Assembly: GCF_024623785.1 (NCBI RefSeq)
Contig: NZ_JANKBZ010000016.1
Span: forward strand, 1 to 64,000
Direction of reading: 5' to 3'
DNA length: 64,000 bases
Origin: Archangium lipolyticum
Lineage (GTDB): Bacteria > Myxococcota > Myxococcia > Myxococcales > Myxococcaceae
Shown: one piece after another, positions 1 to 7,485 of the stretch
Position numbering within the stretch: position 1 is the first letter of the stretch
Layout: the number at the start of each line of letters is the position of its first letter
Program-made: the position numbers and the translations under genes
Notes under the pieces: generated by a model
What the model saw: the letters and a program-made list of their open reading frames with translations, nothing else
The model's database searches: none
What the model was told of the DNA's origin: nothing

Positions 1-2
1 AA

Positions 3-635
3 GGGGACCTGCTTGGTGCTCGCAAGCGGCTCAAGCGTGCCATACGCCTATTCATTAAAGAATTCGGTTCAGATGAAAACCCTAACACAGCAGCATCTTT
101 GCATGAACTTGCACGAGTGCTCCATGCACAGGGCTACCTGCCTAGCGCATGCCGACTGTTTGAACATACTTTGCACATTTATAATAAGGTATTCGGCACG
201 GAGGAGCACCCCTTCGTAGCGAAATCTCTGCACGAATTGGGCAGGGTGCTCCTGGAGCAGGGGAACCCACGTGATGCTCACCCACTATTTGAACGAGCCC
301 TACGCATCAATACTAAGGTATATGGAACAGAGGAGCACCTGGAGGTTACGGCAACCCTGCACGAGCTGGCTGCGGTGCTTATGCTTCAAGGCGATCTAAA
401 GGCCACTCGTAAACTGCTCGAACGAGTTGTCGCCATTGAAGAACGTATCTACGGTACGCGAGATCATTTCTCGATAGCGCAAAGCGAAATTTTTCTCGGC
501 AGTGTCCTTCTTAACTTGGGTGATCGCCAGCGTGCCATCGATCTCTTACAACATGCCTATCGAGTATACTTTACTCAGCTCGGCCCAGAGCACCCTCAAA
601 CAAAGCAGCTTTCCACTTTGTTCAAACGCTTTTAA
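3..635 (+). CDS. Tetratricopeptide-repeat protein, 5' end outside window
   Basis: The reading frame is open to the left edge, so only the last 210 residues are present. They consist of four 42-residue repeats of the TPR_10/TPR_12 (kinesin-light-chain-like) type, each with a pattern like LHELxxVLxxQG followed by A..LxERxLxIxxKVxGTEH. Such repeats are protein-protein interaction scaffolds. In myxobacteria they often form the C-terminal half of Ser/Thr kinases or STAND ATPases, but the N-terminal part that would decide this is missing. Base composition is near 50% G+C by rough count in the first 120 bases, against about 70% in the neighbours, which suggests recent transfer. The stop codon is followed by about 210 bp without a gene. 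Confidence 0.85.
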   Translation, partial: GDLLGARKRLKRAIRLFIKEFGSDENPNTAASLHELARVLHAQGYLPSACRLFEHTLHIYNKVFGTEEHPFVAKSLHELGRVLLEQGNPRDAHPLFERALRINTKVYGTEEHLEVTATLHELAAVLMLQGDLKATRKLLERVVAIEERIYGTRDHFSIAQSEIFLGSVLLNLGDRQRAIDLLQHAYRVYFTQLGPEHPQTKQLSTLFKRF

Positions 636-721
636 GGTGAACTCTGCTCAGCAATAACCATATCTCCCAGTCCTTGAAGTAAGAGCAGCCGTTGATAGAA
701 GAAGCGACTGCAATCGGCAAA

Positions 722-801
722 GAGCCTATTTCGGTAGGCTCCATTCTTGGCTGACTGCTCCTCGGACATGGAACCGGCGAAGCACCTACCGAAACAGGCT
801 C
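722..801. repeat. 17-bp near-perfect inverted repeat
   Basis: GAGCCTATTTCGGTAGG at 722-738 is matched in inverted orientation by CCTACCGAAACAGGCTC at 785-801, with one mismatch in 17 and a 46-bp spacer. The left arm also forms its own short hairpin (AGCCTA ... TAGGCT, 723-740). The element lies in the gap between the low-G+C TPR gene and the isoprenoid gene on the opposite strand. It could be a bidirectional terminator or the remnant of a small mobile element. No T-tract was seen, so the terminator reading is weak. Confidence 0.55.
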
Positions 802-848
802 AAAACTGCTGCTAGTCTTGCTGAAAATGGATCACATGGGTCGACCGT

Positions 849-1889
849 CTAGGCCGGCAGCGGAGCGGTGAGCGCCGCGAACATCATCTTCAGCACCGAG
901 TCGCGCGCCACCAGCAGCTTCGTCGAGCCCAGCACCCACTTCACCGTCCGCCGGGAGATCTTCACCGGCTGCTTCTCCAGCACCGCCTCGTTCCCGTACA
1001 CCTTGCGCAGCGTCATCACCGCCAGGAACAGCGGCCACAGGCAGAACAACCGGATGCCGTGCTCCTCCCTCGGCAACGCCATCACGTACTCGAAGGCCTG
1101 GCGCAGCTCCCGGTGCGCCACCGCCACCAGCTTCCCGTGCGCCTTCATCGCCTCGCCCCGCTTGTCCGGCGCCAGCAGGGACTCCGGCGTCACCCCGTAC
1201 TCCGCCAACACCGTCCTCGGCAGCCAGCAGCTCCCCCGCTCCAGATCCTCCCGCACGTCCTTGAGGATGTTCACCAGTTGCAGCGCGTTGCCGAACGCCA
1301 CCGCCCTCGGCTCCAGCTTCCCCGCCCGCTCCGCCACCGCTGGCGAGTACCAGGTGAACAGCCGCGTCAGCATCTCCCCCACCGTCCCCGCCACGTAGTA
1401 GCAGTAGCGCATCGTCTCCTCGAGGCTCTCCAACCCCAGGCCTCCTCCCGAGACGCGCCCCTTGTCCCCCATCCTCCCCATCCCCTCCGTCATCGTCGCC
1501 ACGCACGCCGCCACGTGCTCGCGCACCGGCGCCTCGTGCACCGCCAGCGCCTCCAGTACCCGGGGCATCCCCTCCAACAGCCGCAGCTCGGCCGCCGGCG
1601 TCTGCGCCCGCAGCTCCCGCAGCGCCTCCCGGGTGAAGCGCCTCGCGTCCTCCTGCCAACCCTCCGGCAGCCTGCTCAACCGCGCCAGCTCCGCCAGCAG
1701 CGCCGCGCTCGCCGGGCCGTGCGCCTCGTCCTCCAGTGTGTCGGCGATCCGGCACAGCAGGTAGGCCACCATCACCGCCGTGTCCAACGGGCCGGGCAGC
1801 ACCGGGATGTTCAACGCGAATGTGCGCGACACAGCGGGCAGCACCTCGCGACAGAAGGAGACGGCGTCGGGTTCGTTCCGCGGCGACAT
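849..1889 (-). CDS. Phytoene/squalene synthase family protein
   Basis: This is a head-to-head prenyl transferase that condenses two prenyl diphosphates (farnesyl or geranylgeranyl) to squalene or phytoene. Both Asp-rich substrate/Mg sites are visible: DTLED near residue 50 and DVREDLERG near residue 215, the latter followed by the SCWLP context usual in squalene synthases. The helix with YCYYVAGTVGEM is also typical. At about 346 residues it has the normal family length. ATG at 1889 was preferred because homologues start just before the SFCREVLPAVSRTFALNI region; a GTG at 1910 would add seven residues. No carotenoid or hopanoid genes flank it, so squalene cannot be told from phytoene as the product. 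The DUF-like secreted gene upstream ends 78 bp away. Confidence 0.88.
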   Translation of the reverse strand: MSPRNEPDAVSFCREVLPAVSRTFALNIPVLPGPLDTAVMVAYLLCRIADTLEDEAHGPASAALLAELARLSRLPEGWQEDARRFTREALRELRAQTPAAELRLLEGMPRVLEALAVHEAPVREHVAACVATMTEGMGRMGDKGRVSGGGLGLESLEETMRYCYYVAGTVGEMLTRLFTWYSPAVAERAGKLEPRAVAFGNALQLVNILKDVREDLERGSCWLPRTVLAEYGVTPESLLAPDKRGEAMKAHGKLVAVAHRELRQAFEYVMALPREEHGIRLFCLWPLFLAVMTLRKVYGNEAVLEKQPVKISRRTVKWVLGSTKLLVARDSVLKMMFAALTAPLPA

Positions 1890-1967
1890 GGTCGGCGAGA
1901 GGCTCAGCACAGAGGCGCGGGATTCAACCCCACCCGGGCTCCAGGTGCACGGAATCCCTTCACCCCG

Positions 1968-2432
1968 TCATCGCTCTGGTGCTTCTCGCTGCTCCGCGCC
2001 CGGCTTCTGCCCGGCTGCGTCACGCTCCAGTGGCTCCAGGGCGTTCACCACATAACCGTCCTCTTCCAGTGTGAAGCGCGCCCGCACCTCCTGTCCTGCC
2101 TGGAGCGCCTGGCGCCGGTCCGGGCTGAAGCGCGTTTCCTCCGTCAGCTCGAGCGGGAAGACGGCCCCGCCGTGCCGCAGCCAGAGCTGGTCGCCCTGCA
2201 CCTTCACCACCTCGCCGTGGAGCTCGCCTTCCTTCCCGGTGCCGGCCAGGCCGGAGCCGCCCGTGCCCTCCTCGGCCTCCGGCGTGACGGGCGAGTCGTC
2301 CGACTGCGGCGTCTGGCGGAACTCGTCCATGTTGTCTGGGAGATCCTCCGGCCTGTCCGCCCCCTGCTGCGCGCCCGCCACCGGGCCCACCAGCCCGAGC
2401 ACCGCGAGCCATGCCAACGCCTTGCCTGCCAT
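1968..2432 (-). CDS. Secreted hypothetical protein with small beta-rich C-terminal domain
   Basis: This 154-residue product has an N-terminal signal peptide (hydrophobic stretch to about residue 20, ending in VAGAQQ). A low-complexity acidic and Gly-rich linker follows (about residues 22-70). The C-terminal half (about residues 71-135) reads like a small OB-type or PRC-like beta domain: GEVVKVQGDQLWLRHGG, then FPLELTEETRF. I do not recognise a named family. The gene lies 28 bp after the stop of the next secreted gene on the same strand, so the two are probably co-transcribed. Export to the periplasm is inferred; the function is unknown. Confidence 0.72.
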   Translation of the reverse strand: MAGKALAWLAVLGLVGPVAGAQQGADRPEDLPDNMDEFRQTPQSDDSPVTPEAEEGTGGSGLAGTGKEGELHGEVVKVQGDQLWLRHGGAVFPLELTEETRFSPDRRQALQAGQEVRARFTLEEDGYVVNALEPLERDAAGQKPGAEQREAPER

Positions 2433-2460
2433 GGGTGCCTCCTGTGCTTCCGCTGCCCTC

Positions 2461-3132
2461 CTATGGAGATGGAGCGCCCGCGCCGCCCTGGCCCGGTGAC
2501 TCCCCCGCGGAGGAGGCTGGCGGGAGGGCCTCGTCCGAGAGCAGGAGGGCCAGGAGAGCGCCCTCCTCGATCTGGGTGAGAGGGATGACGTTGCTGGGAA
2601 TGCGCAGTGTCACGGGGACGGGAGGGCCCCGGGTCTCATCGCAAGTACGCCAGCCCGAGTAGTGGTTGCCGGCCAGGGGCAGCGAGTAGCCGCAGCCCCC
2701 CACCGAGCCGGCGATTCCCGTGGGCGTCACGGACAGCTCGGCCGTGTCGGCGCCGAACCAGCCGCGCAGCTCCACCCCGGGCTGGGGCGAGCGAGGAAGG
2801 GCCACGAGCTCCACGGAGGCGCCGGCCGCCTGGCCGGTGATGTTGCCCTCCTCGTCCCATTTCAGCTCCACCGGGAGGCCTCTCAGGGTGCCTCGGAGAC
2901 CATTCCCGGAGCGGCGCAGCTCGAGGCCACCGCCGGAGATGCGCCTGGATTCGACCCGAACCTGGAGGCGGCGCTCGCCGACCTCGAGGAGGAGGAGCGC
3001 TCTACCGGAGACGGTGACCTCGGCCGCCGCGGAGGAGCCGAGGCCCAGCGCGAGCACCAGCACGAGCGAAGCGAGGACACCGCGCCTCGGGGAAGCGGGC
3101 TGCGTCAAGGTGGACCTGCCTTTCGTCACCAC
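2461..3132 (-). CDS. Secreted hypothetical protein
   Basis: This 223-residue protein has a long signal region (Arg-rich start, hydrophobic core at about residues 20-35, cleavage likely near SSAAAE). The mature part is rich in short beta strands with alternating charged and hydrophobic residues, and its C-terminal tail is Pro/Ser/Gly-rich and probably disordered. No enzymatic motif is visible. The start is GTG (3132 or the next codon at 3129), with GAGGGG just upstream. It is followed closely by the 154-residue secreted gene on the same strand. No family assignment is offered. Confidence 0.7.
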   Translation of the reverse strand: MVTKGRSTLTQPASPRRGVLASLVLVLALGLGSSAAAEVTVSGRALLLLEVGERRLQVRVESRRISGGGLELRRSGNGLRGTLRGLPVELKWDEEGNITGQAAGASVELVALPRSPQPGVELRGWFGADTAELSVTPTGIAGSVGGCGYSLPLAGNHYSGWRTCDETRGPPVPVTLRIPSNVIPLTQIEEGALLALLLSDEALPPASSAGESPGQGGAGAPSP

Positions 3133-3232
3133 CCCTCAAGCTAGGGGCGCGGGTGAGGGACAGGCACGACTGCTCCCTCGGATGCTCCGGGGGCGGACCA
3201 CGGGAGCCCCAGGAGCCCTTGGGAATCGACAT

Positions 3233-3634
3233 TCAAGGTGAGGGCAGCACCTGCTCCAACGCCGCGAGCAGCAGGCCAAGCTCGGATTCCCGCTCCGATT
3301 CGAGGCCAATCCGCACCCCGAAACGAAGGGTGACCTGACCCAGGACGAAGATGGCCGGATTGCTTCTCTCGGCCACATCCTGGCCGAACACCCTCAAGGC
3401 TTCGAGGAGAACGGTCCGAGGCGTTCCATCCGGTGCGACCACGTCCAGATACGAGTGGACGGGATTATGACCCGGCGGAACCGAGATGAGTTGGCGCTCG
3501 GTGAGAGTCCCCGGGCTCGTATCGGGAAGTGATGAGGCATCCTGGGGCCAGGAAAAATTCCGCCCGTGCAGGTACAAGAAGGCGTTGACACCCGTCTGGT
3601 CGTTTCGGGAAACCCGATGTGCGGTCGCGTACAT
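3233..3634 (-). CDS. Hypothetical protein, last gene of papain-toxin operon
   Basis: This 133-residue soluble protein has no signal peptide or membrane segment. It contains a conserved-looking central block (PPGHNPVHSYLDVVAPDGTPR) and a helical C-terminus ending in LGLLLAALEQVLPSP. Its ATG overlaps the stop of the preceding gene as TGATG at 3632-3636, showing translational coupling. Its position as third gene after a small toxin and a 136-residue helical protein makes an accessory or second immunity role plausible. That is inference, and no family was recognised. Confidence 0.7.
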   Translation of the reverse strand: MYATAHRVSRNDQTGVNAFLYLHGRNFSWPQDASSLPDTSPGTLTERQLISVPPGHNPVHSYLDVVAPDGTPRTVLLEALRVFGQDVAERSNPAIFVLGQVTLRFGVRIGLESERESELGLLLAALEQVLPSP

Positions 3635-4044
3635 CAGTTCAGTTCGTAGTGACGAGGAGGACGCTGCTGCCCGGGTACATCATCCAGCAACCGCCTGCCC
3701 GAGGGGAATCGTTCCAGGGCCTCCGCGGATCTCCTTCGCTCCGCATCGACGAACTCCCGGAGCATGCTGGCCAACTCCACGCCGCGCCCCTGCTTCGAGA
3801 GCAACATGGCCAACGTCTCAGGCGGTTCGCCTGGAAACTTTTCCCGGACATACCGGACATAGTCCTGCTGGATCCTCGCTACCTCGTTCTTCAAGGAAGG
3901 GCTCAGGGTCAGCAGGCGGACTTCCAGCAGTTGCAGGACCTGCAACTCGACACTCTCGTCCGATCCCCACATCTCGGGAACACGCAGCAGCGATTCGAGC
4001 CGCTCATCGATGAATTCGAGCAGTGTCCGTTGCAACAGGCTCAT
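3634..4044 (-). CDS. Helical hypothetical protein, candidate immunity protein for the papain-like toxin
   Basis: This 136-residue, mostly alpha-helical, charged protein has no signal peptide. The frame is open further upstream, but the ATG at 4044 is chosen because it overlaps the stop of the upstream toxin gene as ATGA (4041-4044) and homology-like hydrophobic periodicity starts there (LLQRTLLEFIDERLESLLRV). It sits directly after the toxin and is coupled both to it and to the following 133-residue gene, the usual position of an immunity gene. No family is recognised, so the immunity role is inferred from order alone. Confidence 0.7.
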   Translation of the reverse strand: MSLLQRTLLEFIDERLESLLRVPEMWGSDESVELQVLQLLEVRLLTLSPSLKNEVARIQQDYVRYVREKFPGEPPETLAMLLSKQGRGVELASMLREFVDAERRRSAEALERFPSGRRLLDDVPGQQRPPRHYELN

Positions 4045-4397
4045 TGCTTCACCGCCACTTGATTCTCGTCCCAATCCCGCCAGGCCAGGCGGTCGGGATA
4101 GAGGTAGTGCTGACCTGCATACGATGGCGCGGGAGTACCATCGACTCCCGTCAGCGCATCGACGACATGCTGGTGCACGTGGACGGCGACATGCTCCCAC
4201 CATCGCATTCCACGCTTGGGAACCAGGAAGCGTCCTTCGAGTGGAACCAACCTGCGGGCTCGCGCCGATGCTTCGAGCTCACGGGCAATGGGGAGGATCT
4301 CCCTCGCGGCAGCCTCACAGCGATTGCTCTCCGCAGGATATCTGTCGAGCACTTCAGACACTTTCTCGCGCTGGGCTGGCATCCAGGAAATGGGCAT
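4041..4397 (-). CDS. Small papain-like (Tox-PL type) putative toxin
   Basis: The 118-residue product carries a minimal papain-like triad: Cys27 in SNRCEAAAREI, His69 in WWEHVAVHV and Asp80 in HVVDALTG. This matches the layout of papain-fold toxin domains, some of which act as proteases or deamidases in polymorphic toxin systems. No signal peptide or trafficking domain precedes it, so it may be an orphan cassette awaiting fusion, or it may be delivered by another route. ATG at 4397 is the first plausible start; no strong Shine-Dalgarno is visible and the frame stays open upstream, so the N-terminus could be longer. It is translationally coupled (ATGA) to the next gene. Alternative: a housekeeping cysteine peptidase-like protein. 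Confidence 0.65.
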   Translation of the reverse strand: MPISWMPAQREKVSEVLDRYPAESNRCEAAAREILPIARELEASARARRLVPLEGRFLVPKRGMRWWEHVAVHVHQHVVDALTGVDGTPAPSYAGQHYLYPDRLAWRDWDENQVAVKQ

Positions 4398-4525
4398 TCG
4401 GCGTAACGGTACCCGCTGCGCGGCTTGGATGCATCCCTTTATTGACCTGAAAGGTGGTGTCCGAGCACCCTTTCTGCCCGGTTCAACCGTACGATGCGGC
4501 GCGGATCGATTCCAGGCAGGCACCC

Positions 4526-6709
4526 TCACGGCACCGCGCGCACTGGATCCTCGTGGTGGTCGTGTCCCGGCCCACCGAACGTGCCCGGCCAGGGAGCCTC
4601 CGCCGGCTCCAGCTTCGGCAGCATGAAGCGTTGGAAGCGCGCCTTGCTCTCCGCGAAGGGTGGATCGCACTCGCCGCACGTCGTCGCTCCGTCCATCAAC
4701 GTCAGCGACCCCGGACCCAGCTCGAACAGCTGCGGCACGCTCCTCGGCGTGTAGCCCAGCTCGCAGCGGAAGGCCTCGCTCCCGTCCTTCGCCCTCACTC
4801 CCACCAGCATGGGTTTGCTTCCCTCCGCCGCGAAGCCCAGCACCAGCGTCTGCTTCACCCCACCCTCCGGCCACGTTCCCAGCCGCAACTCCTTCGAGGT
4901 GAAGCTCGAGCCCACGGGCAACGCGTACGTCCATGCCGGCGCCAGCCCCGGCACCCTGTACCCTCGCAGCCGCGTGGACTCCCGCGGCACCACGTCCGGG
5001 TTCACCGTCGCTCCCTCGGGGCTCGGCACCAGCACCTCGGGTGTCGCCACCGCCCTCCCCAGCTTCGAGGGCAGCGTCCCCACTGCTCCACCGTCCGACG
5101 TGCGCAGCGGCTCCGTGCCTCCCTCGGGCATCAGCAGTCCCCGCACCAGCCCCAGCTCGCCTCCTTCAAAGGGCAGCGTCCTCCTCCAGAGCGGCACCCC
5201 GTCCGACGAGAACGCCATCACCAGCGTCGGAGCTCCCGCCCTCAGCGGCGCCCCCGTGTTCATCGTCGGCGAGAACGTCACGTACAGATCCCCCACCGTG
5301 TCCGACGCCAGCCCGAACGGGTGCGGGTGGTTGCACTCGGACAGCAGCGGATCCTCCAGCGCCCGCGCCGACACCATCCCGCCCATCGCGTCTAGCACCA
5401 CCAGGTAGTACAGCCGGCACTGTGTCCTTGAGTCCTGCCCCACCGGGTACGCCTCGAAGAGCGCCGCCAGCCGATCCGGCGCCATCACCGCCAGCCGCGC
5501 CAGGAAGAGCGTCGAGGTCCTGTTCGCGATGTCCGGCCGCGCCCCCGCCAGTTCGAACGACCAGCGCGGTGTCCCCGTCGCCCGCTCCATCAGCGACACC
5601 TGCCCCTGCCTCGGCACGTCCATGCACAGCAGCCGCTCGTTCCACAGCATGCACCGCCGGCCCGAGACCGGCGTCTCCACCCGCGAGGCCTCCGTCGCTC
5701 CCAGCACCGCCGGCGTGAAATAACCCGACAGCGTCAGGTCCCCCGTGGGCCCCACCATCATGTCGTGCAGCTTCTTGCCCTCGGCCGCCGCGTCGTACTT
5801 CCACCCCGGCGCCAGCACCTTCGCCGGTGGCCGCACGCACACCGGGCCCTGGCACCGGCCCTCCTCCTGGCACGGCGAGGCCGGCGCGCACACGAAGTGA
5901 TCCGGCGGATCCCCCTTCACGCACGCGCCCTCCACGCACACGTCCGCCAGATCGCACCCGCGCGTCTCTCCACAGAAGGTGCCATTGGCCGCCGGCCGCA
6001 GCTGGCATCCCTTCCGGGCATCGCAGTAGCCCTCCTGGCACGCCCCATCCCCCGGACACGGCGGCGCCGGCACCGACTGACACCCGTCCAGCGGGGAGCA
6101 CACGTCCGTGGTGCACGCATTCCCGTCATCACACACGCGCTCGCGGCCACCGCACCGGCCCTCGCGGCACACCGCGTCCAGCACGCACTGGTTGCCCGGA
6201 TCGCACACCGTGCCGTCCGCCAGCACCTCCTCGACGCACTCCTCCTTCACCACGTCGAAGGTGAAGCGGTGGCAGGCCACCGGCGTGGGGCACGAAGGCA
6301 CCGGCTGGCCCTCGCCCGACAGCCGCAGCGTCACCGTGCGGCCCCCCTCGTCCCGGCCCACCAGCGTCGCCGCCACCGGCCCCGCCGCCTTGGGATCGAA
6401 GCGCACCTTCACCGAAGGCTCCCCCCCAGGCTCCACCCGCTCGGGCAGTCCCTCCACCGAGAAGGGCTCGGGCACCGGGTCCCATTCGACCCGCGCCGAG
6501 GCCCGGCCCTCGCTCACCAGCCGCACCGAGCCCTCCCGCGAGGCACCCACGTACGTGGCCGGAAAGGCCACTGCCTCCTGTGAGAAGCGCACCTGGCTGG
6601 TGGAGTCCGTCAGCGGCGGCTTCTCCTCACGGCAGGCCCCCAGGAGCCCCGTGAGCAGGAGCCCCATCCACATCAGCCTCCGCGCCCCGCGTCTCGTGTC
6701 GTGCGTCAT
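4526..6709 (-). CDS. Large lipoprotein with SPD-2/Hydin-like, Cys-rich and beta-propeller regions
   Basis: This 727-residue protein has a type II signal peptide (LTGLLGAC lipobox, Cys about 26). Residues about 40-135 look like an abnormal-spindle/SPD-2/Hydin-type Ig domain (choice-of-anchor D): FPATYVGASREGSVRL ... VRFDPKAAGPVAATL. Residues about 140-295 are Cys-rich, with repeated C..DGxxC, CDDGNACTTDVCS-like units, as in many myxobacterial surface lipoproteins. The remaining approximately 430 residues have Trp/Gly blades suggesting a PQQ-like or quinoprotein-type propeller. It is probably an outer-membrane or surface adhesion or scaffold protein. No catalytic motif is seen. It is divergent from the 95-residue gene at 6910 across 200 bp. 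Confidence 0.82.
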   Translation of the reverse strand: MTHDTRRGARRLMWMGLLLTGLLGACREEKPPLTDSTSQVRFSQEAVAFPATYVGASREGSVRLVSEGRASARVEWDPVPEPFSVEGLPERVEPGGEPSVKVRFDPKAAGPVAATLVGRDEGGRTVTLRLSGEGQPVPSCPTPVACHRFTFDVVKEECVEEVLADGTVCDPGNQCVLDAVCREGRCGGRERVCDDGNACTTDVCSPLDGCQSVPAPPCPGDGACQEGYCDARKGCQLRPAANGTFCGETRGCDLADVCVEGACVKGDPPDHFVCAPASPCQEEGRCQGPVCVRPPAKVLAPGWKYDAAAEGKKLHDMMVGPTGDLTLSGYFTPAVLGATEASRVETPVSGRRCMLWNERLLCMDVPRQGQVSLMERATGTPRWSFELAGARPDIANRTSTLFLARLAVMAPDRLAALFEAYPVGQDSRTQCRLYYLVVLDAMGGMVSARALEDPLLSECNHPHPFGLASDTVGDLYVTFSPTMNTGAPLRAGAPTLVMAFSSDGVPLWRRTLPFEGGELGLVRGLLMPEGGTEPLRTSDGGAVGTLPSKLGRAVATPEVLVPSPEGATVNPDVVPRESTRLRGYRVPGLAPAWTYALPVGSSFTSKELRLGTWPEGGVKQTLVLGFAAEGSKPMLVGVRAKDGSEAFRCELGYTPRSVPQLFELGPGSLTLMDGATTCGECDPPFAESKARFQRFMLPKLEPAEAPWPGTFGGPGHDHHEDPVRAVP

Positions 6710-6909
6710 CGGTCAGCCCCCGGGTTCCCGGGAGATAGGCCTCCCCCTTCCGGGCCGCGAGGGGGCTCCCCTCCTTTCCGGGCTTTCCCGTTCACCGCAT
6801 CACCCTCGGGGGCACTGGCGTTTCTACGGTCTTCCCGGGTGGGGAGTCTTTCCAACCCCCCGAAAACACTGGAACCACCCCCGGTACGGTTCTCGCACGG
6901 CCTGGAGAC

Positions 6910-7197
6910 ATGGCTTCCATCGAATCCGCCATTTCCGAGCAACTGGCGCAGGCCTTCACCGTCTACATCCCGCTCGCGCTGCAGCCGCGGATGGATCAGC
7001 TCCCCCCGGACGTCCGCCACACCCTGCTGGGCGAGCTCTTCCGGCTGGCCGTCCAGGCCTGGCACGAGCGCTGCCTGCTGCCCCGCCAGGGCCCCGTCAC
7101 CCTCGAGTTCTTCCTGGCCGGCTGCGACGTGGGCATCGAGCTGGATGCCTCGCGCGCCCTGCTCTCACTCGTCTCGCTGGTGCGTGGCCGGCACTGA
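6910..7197 (+). CDS. Small conserved-looking hypothetical protein
   Basis: This 95-residue protein has three amphipathic helices and no signal peptide (MASIESAISEQLAQAFTVYI, then LPPDVRHTLLGELFRLAVQAW). Coding character is good: G/C-rich third positions and balanced residues. The ATG follows CTGGAGAC, so a weak Shine-Dalgarno is close by. It lies alone on the plus strand between the divergent lipoprotein and the DnaA-box-like region. No family is recognised. Confidence 0.6.
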   Translation: MASIESAISEQLAQAFTVYIPLALQPRMDQLPPDVRHTLLGELFRLAVQAWHERCLLPRQGPVTLEFFLAGCDVGIELDASRALLSLVSLVRGRH

Positions 7198-7485
7198 GCC
7201 GCCCGGTTGCCTTTCCACAACTCCCGTTGTCCCCAGGGCCCTCTGTTTCTTCACTGGAGTAATAGAGGTATTGATCAAACAGGGGTAACAGCAGGGGCTG
7301 TGGGCTTGTGGAAAAGTCTGGAAGCACTCGGAATCATTCAGGATCTCCGGATGTGCTACATGTGGGGAAGTTGGCGCTTATCCCCGGGCTTCCACAGGGC
7401 CGGGTGAGTCCGCCGGGTTATCCACAGGGACACCCACAGCCATCCACAGGCCGTCCACAGGGTGTGTGGGCTATCCTCGGCGCCC
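7198..7485. promoter_or_regulatory. Cluster of DnaA-box-like nonamers upstream of a Ser/Thr kinase
   Basis: A perfect DnaA box TTATCCACA lies at 7418-7426. Close relatives are TTTCCACAA at 7212-7220, TTTCCACAA on the minus strand at 7306-7314, CTTCCACAG at 7389-7397, ACACCCACA at 7430-7438, CCATCCACA at 7440-7448 and CCGTCCACA at 7451-7459. TGTGGGGAA at 7361-7369 is a weaker reverse box. The last four tandem boxes start 12, 10 and 11 bp apart on one strand, i.e. on one helical face. A relatively A/T-rich stretch (about 7248-7290) lies between the outer boxes. No dnaA, dnaN, rpmH or parAB is in the window. The region may be a DnaA-regulated promoter, a DnaA-titration site or part of an origin. 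Confidence 0.6.

Noticed and set aside
7061-7086. TGGCAC-N5-CTGC as a sigma-54 promoter
   Set aside because: It lies inside the 95-residue gene, lacks the TTGC element and no gene starts at the right distance.
7198-7485. Firm assignment as the chromosomal origin
   Set aside because: No dnaA, dnaN, rpmH, gidA or parAB in the window and strand skew changes more than once further right, so only a DnaA-box cluster is claimed.
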